Below, in pieces: positions 16,982 to 26,196 of a DNA stretch of 64,000 bases (positions within the stretch are counted from its first letter, which is position 1; every line of letters begins with the position of its first letter). The position numbers were made by a program, and so were the translations under genes. The notes beneath the pieces were generated by a model. That model had not been told where the DNA came from. It worked only from the letters and a program-made list of their open reading frames with translations, and made no database searches. The stretch comes from JANYGA01 sp031420415 (lineage in GTDB: Bacteria; Vulcanimicrobiota; Vulcanimicrobiia; Vulcanimicrobiales; Vulcanimicrobiaceae), in the NCBI GenBank assembly GCA_031420415.1, contig JANOMT010000014.1:1-64000 (forward strand), given 5' to 3'.

Positions 16982-18352
16982 CTAGGCCGGCGTTGAGATA
17001 GCCGAGCCGGATTCGTCGATGATCGTGGCGGAATCGATGGCGTGCGGGGTTGCGGGGGTGATGGCGATATCTTCCCACATCGGAATGACGTTGCCGACTT
17101 TGACGTGATGCGAGGCAAGAAGCTCGTCGACGAGCGCGGCGCCCGCTTTATCGATGCGTGTGGTGATGACGGCTGGCATGCCCTCGATCGGTTCGGCTGG
17201 GATGCCGCCGGCGAGCAACGCTTCGCGCGCGGGGCGCACGTCGCCGAGGGAGGCGAGTCGCAGGACGCGCCGGAGCATGATCGCGGGCTCGACGATGCCG
17301 GAACGCACGTGCGGAGCGAGCTGCGCATCGGCGGTCGCAACGCCCGCGTGGCGGCCCGCGGCGATTCGGCGCAACACCGCGACGACGTCGCCGACGACGG
17401 AGGAGGCCGTGGGATCGCTCCCGGCGCCCGTGCCTGCAAACGTGAGCGAACCCGAGCTGCGCCCGGTGACGCGAATGCAGTTTTGCGGCCCGACGGGTTG
17501 CGCGAAGGGATGCTCCGCGAGCACGTAGGCGGGGGTAACGATCGACGATGCTGCGCGGGCGACGGCGATCAGCTTCAAACGCCAACCCGCGCGTTTGGCG
17601 AGTGAGTGATCTTCGCGCACGAGCGTCGTGATGCCGTGACGCGGGATCTCAGATGTGACGAGTCCGCGACGGAACGCCAGCTGTGCGAGGATCGCGAGCT
17701 TATGCGCGGCGTCGATGCCTTCGACGTCGTTGGTCGGATCGGTTTCGGCAAAACCGAGGCGTTGCGCGGCGGCGAGGGCACTTTTATACGTCGCGCCTTC
17801 GAACATTTCCGAAAGGATGAAGTTCGTCGTCCCGTTGAGCACGCCGCCGACTTCGAGGATATCTTCACCAGCTAAAGATTCCGCGATCGTGCGCACGATC
17901 GGAATCGCGCCGCCGACGGCGGCCTCGTAGGCGATCGTCACGCCGCGTGAGGCGGCGAGCGCGCGCAGTTCGGGACCACGCGTCGCGAGGAGATCCTTGT
18001 TCGCGGTGACGACATGCTTCCCGGCGCTCAGAGCGCCGACCACGAGGTCAGCTGCGATCCCGGTACCACCGATGCATTCGATGACGACATCGATCGACGG
18101 GTCCTCGGCAAGCGCGCGCGCGTCTTCGGTGAAGAGTCCCGCGGGGATTTCACTCGGCCGTGGTTTTGAAAGCGAGCGCACGGCGATTCCGGCAAGCCAG
18201 TAGTCAACACCGCTCCGAGCGGGGACGGAAGACGTCGAGTTGACGAGGAGTCGCGCGACGCCGCTGCCGACGATGCCGCAACCCAAAAGGGCGATACGAA
18301 CGTCGGAGCCGGTGCCGGTGCGATCCGCGTGCGCTGGTTGAGTGAGCGACAA
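16982..18352 (-). CDS. hom: homoserine dehydrogenase
   Basis: Reduces aspartate semialdehyde to homoserine, the branch point to threonine and methionine. It has 456 residues. The Rossmann motif LGCGIVGSG is near residues 23-31 and the catalytic region NKDLLA / EAAVGGAIPIV / GVLNGTTNF is intact. The C-terminal about 80 residues look like an ACT domain, which binds threonine for feedback control in many homologues. The start is TTG 18352 preceded by AGGTG; no ATG is available. The first 18 residues precede the fold and are not conserved. Confidence 0.94.
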   Translation of the reverse strand: MSLTQPAHADRTGTGSDVRIALLGCGIVGSGVARLLVNSTSSVPARSGVDYWLAGIAVRSLSKPRPSEIPAGLFTEDARALAEDPSIDVVIECIGGTGIAADLVVGALSAGKHVVTANKDLLATRGPELRALAASRGVTIAYEAAVGGAIPIVRTIAESLAGEDILEVGGVLNGTTNFILSEMFEGATYKSALAAAQRLGFAETDPTNDVEGIDAAHKLAILAQLAFRRGLVTSEIPRHGITTLVREDHSLAKRAGWRLKLIAVARAASSIVTPAYVLAEHPFAQPVGPQNCIRVTGRSSGSLTFAGTGAGSDPTASSVVGDVVAVLRRIAAGRHAGVATADAQLAPHVRSGIVEPAIMLRRVLRLASLGDVRPAREALLAGGIPAEPIEGMPAVITTRIDKAGAALVDELLASHHVKVGNVIPMWEDIAITPATPHAIDSATIIDESGSAISTPA

Positions 18353-18378
18353 GCGATGACACCTGGGTCGGGCAGTGA

Positions 18379-19260
18379 ATGGCCCTGAGTGTACCGAACC
18401 CGCCGCTCGTGCGTCAAGGACGGATTCTGCGTCTCCCCTCTGGAGGCGCTTTGCACGTCATGGGGCCGCACGGCGCGGCACCGCTTCTTTTCCTCCACGG
18501 TGTCGGCGGCGGTGCGTGGTCGTTCGCCCCGCAGGCGGCGGCGCTTTGCGACGAGCGGCGCGTGTATCTGTGGGAAGCGCGCGGCCACGGGATCGCGCGT
18601 GCGACCGTCGATGCCGGGCTCGGCGATTACTTTATCGATGCGTGCGAAGCGCTCGATGCGGTCCGCGCTGATGGAGCGATCGACGCAGAGGCCGCGGTGC
18701 CGTGGATCGTCGGTCATTCGATGGGTGGCTTGCTCGCGATGGCGGTTGCCGCGGAACGACCCACGGAGGTGCGCGGGCTGGTGCTCGTGGATCCCGTCTA
18801 CGCCCCCGACGGTTCCACGCATCTGGAGGGTCCGGCGGCACGCATCGCATGGCGCCTTTTCGAACCGCTCGTTGCATCGATGATGAGCGACGGACTGGTC
18901 GCGCGTACGCTCGCGCGGGCCGTCTTCAGCGCGTCCTTCGTCGATAGCGATTGTTGCGACCGCGCATGGGAGCGGCAACGGACGCAGGTCCCAATCGAAT
19001 ATCCGAAGATGATGTACGAGGCCTTCGATGGGCCGACGAATTTCCCGAATCGTGCCTTCGCGCGAGAGATCGCGGTCCCGACGCTGCTTTTCGAACCCGA
19101 TGCCGCGATGCGGCCGCGGTTTCCGCAGCTCGTCGCCGATCTCGAGCGTCTTGGCGAACGCTTCATGTATCTCGTTCTCGATGGAGGCCATTATCTGCAG
19201 TTGGACCGGTCGGCGGCGCGCCTTACCGCGAGCGTTCGCGCGTTCGTGAACCAGTGGTAA
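18379..19260 (+). CDS. alpha/beta hydrolase
   Basis: Serine hydrolase of 293 residues. The oxyanion segment is LFLHGVGGGAW, the nucleophile elbow GHSMGG carries Ser114, and the catalytic histidine lies in DGGHYLQLD near the C-terminus. No signal peptide is visible, so it is probably cytosolic. The substrate is unknown. It is divergent from hom with only 26 bases between the two start codons. DUF5693 begins 2 bases after its stop, so it likely heads an operon with DUF5693 and csaB. Confidence 0.88.
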   Translation: MALSVPNPPLVRQGRILRLPSGGALHVMGPHGAAPLLFLHGVGGGAWSFAPQAAALCDERRVYLWEARGHGIARATVDAGLGDYFIDACEALDAVRADGAIDAEAAVPWIVGHSMGGLLAMAVAAERPTEVRGLVLVDPVYAPDGSTHLEGPAARIAWRLFEPLVASMMSDGLVARTLARAVFSASFVDSDCCDRAWERQRTQVPIEYPKMMYEAFDGPTNFPNRAFAREIAVPTLLFEPDAAMRPRFPQLVADLERLGERFMYLVLDGGHYLQLDRSAARLTASVRAFVNQW

Positions 19261-19262
19261 AT

Positions 19263-21287
19263 ATGAGCGCGCCACGGCGCTATCGTTTGGTCCTCACGGC
19301 GGTGCTCGTCGTGGCGCTCGTCGCGGCGTTCTACGTCGCCGTCGTGCGCGAACGGCGGGAACTCGCTTCACGCCATGTCGAGATCGCGATGGATTACGGT
19401 GATTTCGCCGCGCTCGCGCAATCGTACGGTTACGATAAGTCCAACTTTCTCGTCGAACTGCGGCGCGCGGGCCTCACGTCGCTCGCGATCGGTGAAGAGC
19501 TCGGCGGCAATATCAACGGCGGCGCTTCGGCGACGGTGTACGGCGGACAGCAGTTGATCTCGCAGTCGCGCCTCGCGCCCGTCCGCGAGCCGACGCTCGC
19601 GGCGTTGCTTGCGAAAAACGCGATCTCTCCCGACGAACTCTACCTCACGATCTACGATGCATCCGCGGTCGCGCGTTATCGCACGGCACTCGCAGAGCAC
19701 CTCGGGCCGCGCGCCGTGCGCGTGCTGCACGCGACGAATCCGACGATCCTCGCGGTTCGTTCGCAGAACGAATATTTTTCCGGGCTCGGCATGGGCTTCC
19801 CGAGCGAGCCGCTCGATCTCGCGCGCAAACTCGGGTTCTTCTTTATTCCGCGCGTGCAAAACGACGAGCGATTCGGCAAGGCCGAAATCGATCGCGTCTT
19901 CGCGTCGTTCAAACGCGGCGAACGTCCGTCGACGGTCGTTTTTTCGGGGCAACGCAACGAAGTACTCGGGTTCCCCGATCATCTCGCCGATACGGCCGAC
20001 GCGTTCAAACGTACGGGACTGAACTTTGGCTCGATCGAGATCTACGATAAGTTGCAGCTCCAAAAAGGCAACGACGGACTCGCCGAAAAGGCGATCGCGC
20101 GTACGACGCGCGTACAGGCGATCTCCAAACCCGAACTCGAGAAACTCGATTTCGATACCGTCGTCGCGCGGTATCTCCTGGGCGTGCGCGAACGCAACGT
20201 ACGCGTCGTCTACCTGCGACCGTTCTTGCATGCAAACGACGGCTCGTCGCTCGAGAAGACCAATGTCGAACTCGTGCGACAGATCGCGAGCGGCCTCGCC
20301 GCACGTGGCTTTACGCTCGGTCGCGCGACGCCGGTGCAAGGCTTCCGTATCAATCCCCTCGTGATCGCCCTCGTCTCACTCGGGGTTCCCGCGATCATCG
20401 TGTTGCTCTTCGAAGCGTTCGGGAAGCGGCGTGCGAATATCGCCTACGTCGCGTTCGGGATCGATCTCTTGCTCGTGCTCGGCGGATACGTTTCGCATCA
20501 CGATCTCGCCGCGCGCAAAGCGCTCGCGCTCCTGGGTGCGATCGGGTTTGCGACGATGGGCTTCGTGGCCATCCCGCGCGCGTTCACGCTGCCGCCGGCG
20601 GCGTCGCTCGGGGCGAATATTCTCGCGGGCTTGCGCACCGTGGGCGTCGCAACGATGTTCGCCCTCGCGGGCGCGCTCGTCGTCATCGGGCTCGTGAGCA
20701 CACCCGTGCTCATGGAAGAGATCGATCGCTTCGCGGGCATCAAGGCGGTCATCATCGTGCCGCCGCTGCTCGCCTTCGCGCTCTACGTCTACTCACGGCG
20801 TTTTGGAAACGATCCGCCCGACGCACGCGCGAGCGCGCTCGCGTCGGTTCGGGTCTATCAACTCGCGATGTTCGTCGTGCTCGCGGGCGTTGCGGTCGTC
20901 TACGTTTCGCGGAGCGGCAATTCGAGTGATATCACGCCGTCGGCGTTCGAACTCGCGTTGCGATCGAACCTCACGCAAGTGCTCGGCGTGCGGCCGCGCT
21001 TCAAAGAATTCGCGATCGGTTTTCCACTCTTGATGCTCTTGCCCGCGTTACGGATGGAACACAAGCGTATCGTCGGGTGGCTCTTCGCGATCGGCGCGGC
21101 GGTCGGCACCTCGGACATCGTCGATACGTTCTCACATCTGCACACGCCGCTGCTCGCATCTCTGATACGCGTGCTCAACGGCGCCGTCGTGGGCATCGCG
21201 ATCGGCGTGCTCGCGATCGTCGTCTATCGCGCGATCGACGGACGGCTCAGCGCATCGGACGTGCGGCGCCGATTGCGCGCCTCGTAG
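19263..21287 (+). CDS. DUF5693 family membrane protein
   Basis: A 674-residue protein matching the DUF5693 layout. It has one N-terminal membrane segment (about residues 7-26) and an extracytoplasmic domain of about 320 residues starting with the family-like RRELASRHVEIAMDYGDF. About eight membrane segments follow from residue 360 to the end. ATG 19263 lies 2 bases after the hydrolase stop, and the stop overlaps the csaB GTG by one base. DUF5693 genes commonly precede csaB in bacteria with SLH-anchored surfaces; the biochemical role is unknown. Confidence 0.85.
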   Translation: MSAPRRYRLVLTAVLVVALVAAFYVAVVRERRELASRHVEIAMDYGDFAALAQSYGYDKSNFLVELRRAGLTSLAIGEELGGNINGGASATVYGGQQLISQSRLAPVREPTLAALLAKNAISPDELYLTIYDASAVARYRTALAEHLGPRAVRVLHATNPTILAVRSQNEYFSGLGMGFPSEPLDLARKLGFFFIPRVQNDERFGKAEIDRVFASFKRGERPSTVVFSGQRNEVLGFPDHLADTADAFKRTGLNFGSIEIYDKLQLQKGNDGLAEKAIARTTRVQAISKPELEKLDFDTVVARYLLGVRERNVRVVYLRPFLHANDGSSLEKTNVELVRQIASGLAARGFTLGRATPVQGFRINPLVIALVSLGVPAIIVLLFEAFGKRRANIAYVAFGIDLLLVLGGYVSHHDLAARKALALLGAIGFATMGFVAIPRAFTLPPAASLGANILAGLRTVGVATMFALAGALVVIGLVSTPVLMEEIDRFAGIKAVIIVPPLLAFALYVYSRRFGNDPPDARASALASVRVYQLAMFVVLAGVAVVYVSRSGNSSDITPSAFELALRSNLTQVLGVRPRFKEFAIGFPLLMLLPALRMEHKRIVGWLFAIGAAVGTSDIVDTFSHLHTPLLASLIRVLNGAVVGIAIGVLAIVVYRAIDGRLSASDVRRRLRAS

Positions 21288-22366
21288 TGCGCGTTCTCCT
21301 CAGCGGTTATTACGGGTTCGATAATCTCGGCGACGATGCGCTCCTACAGATCATCGTCTCGCAACTCAAAACACGCTACCCGCACGTGACGATCGATGCG
21401 CTGTCGGCGAAGCCGGAAATCACCGCGCACGAACTCGGCATCGAAGCGACGCCGCGCTGGGATCAAGGTGCGATTCGCGATGCGATCGGCCGTGCCGACG
21501 TCGTGATTTCCGGTGGGGGCGGGCTGTTGCAAAACGCCTCGAGCCTTAAATCGCTGCTTTATTACGCGGGCATCGTTCGCTCGGCGATTCGTGCGGAGAA
21601 AAAGACGATGGTCTTCGCGCAATCGATCGGGCCACTCGATTTTTGGGGCAAGCAGACGGTGCGTGAATGTTGTCGTGGCTTGGACGCTGCCACGGTTCGT
21701 GACGAGCGCTCGCGCGAACTTTTCGCACCGCTCGTCCCATCCACGACGGTGGAACGTACGGCCGACCCCGTCTTCCTCTACGATCCCCCCGAGACGCCCC
21801 CCGATCTTCGCGCGGCCGGGCTCGGCGACGAGAGCGATCCGCTCGTGATCGTGTGCGTGCGCAAGACCGTACAACAGAACGAGGGCGTGGCCGCGATCGC
21901 AGCCGCAGTCGATCGACTCTCCGATAAACACGGCGCTCGCGTCGCGTTCGTGCCGTTCGGAGGTACGCCCGATGCGGAAGCCTCGACGCTCATCATTCGT
22001 AAGTGCACATCGAAACCAGTCCTCGTCGCCCTCGACTCACTCGATACGGTAGCGGCGGCGATCGGACGCGCGAAGCTCGTTATCGGCGTACGCTTACACG
22101 CACTGATTTTGGCCGTGCGTCTCGGCGTACCGTTCCTCGCGATTCCCTACGATCCCAAAGTCACGGGCCTCCTCGAAGACGTGCGTTATCCGCTCGAATC
22201 GCTGTGGATGCCGGGATTGAAGCCGCCGGTCTCGCGGATCGAAGCGCTCGTCGACGATGCCTGGGCGCGTCGCGACGAACTCGCGGCGCATCTCGCAATC
22301 GTCGGCGCCGAGCAACGCGCGCGTGCCGCTCGCAACTTCGCGGTCTTCGATACGCTCGTGCGTTAA
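21287..22366 (+). CDS. csaB: polysaccharide pyruvyl transferase
   Basis: CsaB-type enzyme of 359 residues. It adds pyruvyl ketal groups to secondary cell-wall polymers, creating the ligand for SLH domains. The N-terminal VLLSGYYGFDNLGDDALL and the central ISGGGGLLQN and VFAQSIGPL blocks are diagnostic of the polysaccharide pyruvyl transferase family. Translation from GTG 21287 overlaps the DUF5693 stop by one base. Pyruvylated polymers with SLH proteins tether the outer membrane in several diderm Terrabacteria, so such a role is plausible here. No SLH protein is in the window. Confidence 0.9.
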   Translation: MRVLLSGYYGFDNLGDDALLQIIVSQLKTRYPHVTIDALSAKPEITAHELGIEATPRWDQGAIRDAIGRADVVISGGGGLLQNASSLKSLLYYAGIVRSAIRAEKKTMVFAQSIGPLDFWGKQTVRECCRGLDAATVRDERSRELFAPLVPSTTVERTADPVFLYDPPETPPDLRAAGLGDESDPLVIVCVRKTVQQNEGVAAIAAAVDRLSDKHGARVAFVPFGGTPDAEASTLIIRKCTSKPVLVALDSLDTVAAAIGRAKLVIGVRLHALILAVRLGVPFLAIPYDPKVTGLLEDVRYPLESLWMPGLKPPVSRIEALVDDAWARRDELAAHLAIVGAEQRARAARNFAVFDTLVR

Positions 22367-22722
22367 CGCGACTCGGTGCGCGTCAGGCGCTCGTCGATGC
22401 GACCGACCGCAAAGATAAGCGCCTGCAGACCGAGTTCGACGCCCGTGAGTCGGCCTTTTACGTCGATGAATTCGCGCTCGATGCCAACGAGCCGATCTTT
22501 TACCGCGCCGAGTTCTCGCTCCACGCCACTCAGTCGACCCTCGACCGATGTCGTTCGCCCCTCAAGTCGGTCGAAGCGCTCATCCATCCGATCGAAGCGC
22601 TCGTCCATACGATCGAAGCGCTTGTCTATACGATCGAAGCGCTCGTCGACACGAAGGAAGCCGAATTCCATCGCATCTTTCAGGCTGAAGACCGCCGCGA
22701 GAATCGCTCCGCCGTTTTCCAT
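22363..22722 (-). CDS. small heptad-repeat coiled-coil protein
   Basis: A 119-residue protein made almost entirely of heptads. Residues about 25-52 are four near-identical 7-residue units of the form DERFDRM, encoded by a 21-base tandem repeat around 22567-22650. Further heptads with VEGRL/VERELGAVKDRL follow. No membrane segment is evident, although the first 15 residues are mildly hydrophobic. The stop overlaps the end of the convergent csaB by 4 bases. Repeats of this kind occur in many unrelated bacteria and phages; no function is assigned. Confidence 0.65.
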   Translation of the reverse strand: MENGGAILAAVFSLKDAMEFGFLRVDERFDRIDKRFDRMDERFDRMDERFDRLEGRTTSVEGRLSGVERELGAVKDRLVGIEREFIDVKGRLTGVELGLQALIFAVGRIDERLTRTESR

Positions 22723-22834
22723 GTCGCGGTATCATCGCGACTTCGCGGTCATCTGGCAAGCCCTTGGGAAAGTTTCCTTGCCGAACGGCGCGCCCGGGGG
22801 CGGCCGCTCCGGTACCGCGAATTAGGCCTCTTCC

Positions 22835-25693
22835 ATGGCAACGAACGAGACGCTCGCGACCGACTACCGCTCGACGGTCAACCTGCTCAAATCCGACTTC
22901 CCGATGCGCGGCGATCTGCCGAAAAAAGAGCCCGCGCGCGTCGCGTGGTGGCGCGAGCAACGCGTCTACGAGAAACGACTCGCCGCCAACGCCGGGAACC
23001 CGCAGTGGATCCTTCACGACGGCCCGCCGTATGCCAACGGCAACATGCACATGGGGCACTTCGTCAATCGCGTCCTCAAAGACGCGTTCGTTAAAGTGCA
23101 CTTGCTCGATGGGTTCGACGCGCGGTTCGTTCCGGGGTGGGACATGCACGGGCTTCCGATCGAGTTCGAAACGCTCAAATTTCTCGGACTCGATTTTCAT
23201 AAAGTCGATCCGATCGAACTGCGCGCGAAATGTCGCGAACGCGCGATCCATTGGCTCGGCATTCAGCGCGACACGATCTTACGGATGGGCGTGCTCGGCG
23301 ATTACGAACATCCCTATCGCACGATCGATACCGAGTTCGAAGCGACGATCGTCGATACACTCGCCGATCTCGCCGAAGCCGGACAGATGTATAAGGGTTT
23401 GCGCGCGACACTCTGGTGCACTCACGACGAAACGGCACTAGCGGAAGCCGAGATCGAGTACAAAGATAAGGTTTCGCCCTCGGTCTACGTTCGATTCACG
23501 GCAAACGGATTGCAACGCGCGGATCTTTTCACGCGCTTCGGTCTCGCGGATGTTGCGGACGAACGCGTCTCGGTCGTCATCTGGACGACGACGCCGTGGA
23601 CCCTTCCCGCGAACGTTGCGATCGCCGTCAAACCCGATGCGAACTATGCGTTGCAGCGCGTCACGTACGACGATGGCACATCGGAATACGTGATCGCGGC
23701 TGAAGCACTCGTAGACGACGTCGTCGCCCGGATCCAGAGTACGGCTGGGCATTTATCTCACCGCGTCGGTGATGCGATCCTCGGCAGTGCGCTCGTCGGC
23801 GCGAACGTGCGTCATCCGTTTCTCGATCGCGATTCGCTCCTCGTCGGCGCCGAATACGTCGAACTCGAAACCGGAACCGGTGCCGTACATACGGCACCGG
23901 GACACGGTGTCGACGATTTCGAAACGGGCGTGCGGTTCGGGTTGCCGATCCTCAACCCGGTCGATGGTTCGGGTCACTTCGTCGCGGAAGCCGCGCCCTA
24001 CGCGGGGCTCGAAATCTTCGCAGCAAACGAGCGCATCATCGCCGATCTCGCCGCGAGCGGCGCACTCGTCCAACAATACGCCTACACGCATTCGTATCCG
24101 CATTGCTGGCGTTGTAAGAATCCTGTCATCTTCCGCTCGACGGCGCAGTGGTTCATCGCGATGGACGTCAACCGCTTGCGCAAGCGCATCGAAGCGCACG
24201 TGCCCGAGGTTGGCTGGTATCCCGCGTGGGGCGAGAATCGCATGTTGCAGATGATCGAGAATCATCCGGAGTGGTGCGTCTCGCGTCAGCGCACGTGGGG
24301 CACCCCGATTCCCGCAGTGATCTGCCGCGGATGTAACGAGACGATTCTCGATGCTACCGTCGCACGTCGGGTCGCGACGATTTTCCGCGAACGCGGATTA
24401 CCGGACGCCAACGCCTCGGATCTCTGGTGGACGGAACCGGTCGAAACGTTTCTGCCCGCGGGCTTTGCGTGCGCGTCGTGCGGCGGGACGGCGTTCGACA
24501 AAGAGAAGAACATCGTCGATATTTGGTTTGAATCGGGCGTGACGCATCGCGCGGTGCTCCGCCAACGCGGCATGCATTGGCCGGCCGATCTCTATCTCGA
24601 GGGGAGCGATCAGTATCGCGGCTGGTTCCGCAGCAATCTCATCACCGCGGTCGCAACGCTCGGTTCGCCGCCGTATAAGAACGTCGTGTCGACGGGCTGG
24701 GTCGTCGATGCCAACGGCCGCGCGATGCATAAATCGACGGGCAACTACATCGGTGCCGACGACGGCATGCAACAGTACGGTGCCGACGTGTTGCGGCTAT
24801 GGGTCGCGTCGGTCGAGTTCACGGCCGATATGCGGCTCGGCGACGAACTCCTCAAATCGATCGGCGCGGTCTATCGCAACCTGCGCAATCGCTTCAAGAT
24901 GCTCCTCGATCTCACCGTCGATCTGCAGCTCGAAGATCTCGTGCCGCGGGATCGTCTCGAACCGATCGATCGCCTCGCACTCGCACGCCTCGATGAGGTC
25001 GCGCACGACGTGGTCGCAGCGTACAAGAGCTACCGCCTGCACGATGTGTATCTCGCGCTCGTCGATTTCGATACTTCCGATCTCTCCAGTTTCTACATCG
25101 AGATGCTCAAGGATCCGGTTTACTCGGGCGAGCGCGCCGGAGCGCGTCGACGTTCCGCGCAGAGCGCCGCCTTCGCGATCTTCGAATCGCTCTGCGCGCT
25201 CTTCGCACCGATCCTTTCATTCACGACCGAAGAAGCGTGGCAGTGCGTGCCGGAATCGCTGCGCGGCGGGCGCGCCAGTGTCTTCGATCTCTCGTTGCCG
25301 CACGGCCGTGCGCGCGGTACGGCCGAGGCAGCCGAACTCGAGCTTTGGAGCGTCCTCAAACGCTTGCGCACGAGCGTGGCTGCGAGCGATGGCGAACGCG
25401 ATTTCGCGCTCGCGGCAAAGGTCCACGCGAGCGAGTCACTCGTGAGTCGCCTCGGTGCCCTCGGCGACGGCGCTCGCGAAGCGCTCGTCGTCTCGGCGCT
25501 CGCCATGCACGTCGATGCGACGGCGAACGATCTCGAAGCGCGCGTCGAGCTCTCGGCAGCACCGGGTGCGAAATGTCCGCGTTGTCGTAAGACGCTCCCG
25601 CTCTCGGGCGATGCCGTCCATCCGACCCTCTGTGGGCCGTGTGCGACGATCGTTCACGCCCTGCATACCGCGACTGAACCTACGGCTCCGTAG
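22835..25693 (+). CDS. ileS: isoleucyl-tRNA synthetase
   Basis: Class I synthetase charging tRNA-Ile, 952 residues, normal length. The HIGH motif reads HMGH at 72-75. The KMSKS loop reads MHKST at 631-635, with methionine and lysine kept but the flanking residues diverged. The editing domain contains the TTPWTLPAN block. The C-terminal zinc finger is CPRCRK...LCGPC. ATG 22835 has only a weak AGG about 10 bases upstream. The leader is discussed under findings because it can fold into a hairpin showing an ATC codon. Confidence 0.96.
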   Translation: MATNETLATDYRSTVNLLKSDFPMRGDLPKKEPARVAWWREQRVYEKRLAANAGNPQWILHDGPPYANGNMHMGHFVNRVLKDAFVKVHLLDGFDARFVPGWDMHGLPIEFETLKFLGLDFHKVDPIELRAKCRERAIHWLGIQRDTILRMGVLGDYEHPYRTIDTEFEATIVDTLADLAEAGQMYKGLRATLWCTHDETALAEAEIEYKDKVSPSVYVRFTANGLQRADLFTRFGLADVADERVSVVIWTTTPWTLPANVAIAVKPDANYALQRVTYDDGTSEYVIAAEALVDDVVARIQSTAGHLSHRVGDAILGSALVGANVRHPFLDRDSLLVGAEYVELETGTGAVHTAPGHGVDDFETGVRFGLPILNPVDGSGHFVAEAAPYAGLEIFAANERIIADLAASGALVQQYAYTHSYPHCWRCKNPVIFRSTAQWFIAMDVNRLRKRIEAHVPEVGWYPAWGENRMLQMIENHPEWCVSRQRTWGTPIPAVICRGCNETILDATVARRVATIFRERGLPDANASDLWWTEPVETFLPAGFACASCGGTAFDKEKNIVDIWFESGVTHRAVLRQRGMHWPADLYLEGSDQYRGWFRSNLITAVATLGSPPYKNVVSTGWVVDANGRAMHKSTGNYIGADDGMQQYGADVLRLWVASVEFTADMRLGDELLKSIGAVYRNLRNRFKMLLDLTVDLQLEDLVPRDRLEPIDRLALARLDEVAHDVVAAYKSYRLHDVYLALVDFDTSDLSSFYIEMLKDPVYSGERAGARRRSAQSAAFAIFESLCALFAPILSFTTEEAWQCVPESLRGGRASVFDLSLPHGRARGTAEAAELELWSVLKRLRTSVAASDGERDFALAAKVHASESLVSRLGALGDGAREALVVSALAMHVDATANDLEARVELSAAPGAKCPRCRKTLPLSGDAVHPTLCGPCATIVHALHTATEPTAP

Positions 25694-25711
25694 CAATCGC
25701 CGGGTCGGAAT

Positions 25712-25750
25712 GCAAAGAGGGCCACATCGTATCGATGCGGCCCTCTTTGC
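25712..25750. terminator. bidirectional hairpin between ileS and hup
   Basis: GCAAAGAGGGCC (25712-25723) pairs perfectly with GGCCCTCTTTGC (25739-25750). The loop adds a further five-base pairing, CATCG/CGATG, interrupted by one A/C mismatch. It sits between two convergent genes, as expected of a shared terminator. The U-tract is weak on both strands, so Rho or the stem itself may do much of the work. Confidence 0.75.
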
Positions 25751-25770
25751 CGGCGAACGCGCGGTCGCGT

Positions 25771-26196
25771 CTAGCGCTTGGCTTTTTTCGCGGCGGTCTT
25801 CTTGGCCGTCGCTTTTTTCGCGGCGGGCGCTTTCTTTACCGGAGAGGCTTTTTTCGCGACGGTCTTCTTAGCAGTCGTCGCTTTTTTCGCGGTCGCTTTC
25901 TTCGCCGTGCCGCCGCGTTTGGGTGCACCGACGGCTTCTTTGAGCGGCTTGCCGGGGATGAACTTGAGCACGCGTTTTGCGGGCACGTTCACGGGTTCGC
26001 CCGTCTGCGGATTGCGTGCGACGCGCGCGGCGCGATCGCGGATCTTGAATTGACCGAACGGCGTGAGTTGGACTTTATCGCCGGCTTTGAGGACTTCGGT
26101 CATCTTGTCGAGGATCGACTCGACCATCTCCGAGACGGTCTTGCGCGGCATTTCGAAGTCTTCTGCGAGTTCTCGCACGAGTTCGTTCTTTGTCAT
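25771..26196 (-). CDS. hup: HU-family nucleoid protein with lysine/alanine-rich tail
   Basis: DNA-binding HU protein, 141 residues. Residues 1-90 are the HU fold (start MTKNELVRELAEDF, arm region RVARNPQTGEPVNVP). Residues about 97-141 are a histone-H1-like tail of AKK/KKA repeats, as in mycobacterial HupB. The tail should increase DNA compaction and may be acetylated or methylated in relatives. ATG 26196 has a GGACC just upstream. It is divergent from the flagellar-rod genes, with a 251-base gap that is A+T-richer than the rest. Confidence 0.93.
   Translation of the reverse strand: MTKNELVRELAEDFEMPRKTVSEMVESILDKMTEVLKAGDKVQLTPFGQFKIRDRAARVARNPQTGEPVNVPAKRVLKFIPGKPLKEAVGAPKRGGTAKKATAKKATTAKKTVAKKASPVKKAPAAKKATAKKTAAKKAKR

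Noticed and set aside
22003..23094. 363-residue plus-strand frame across csaB, the heptad gene and ileS
   Set aside because: Runs out of register across three supported genes; composition is that of a shadow.
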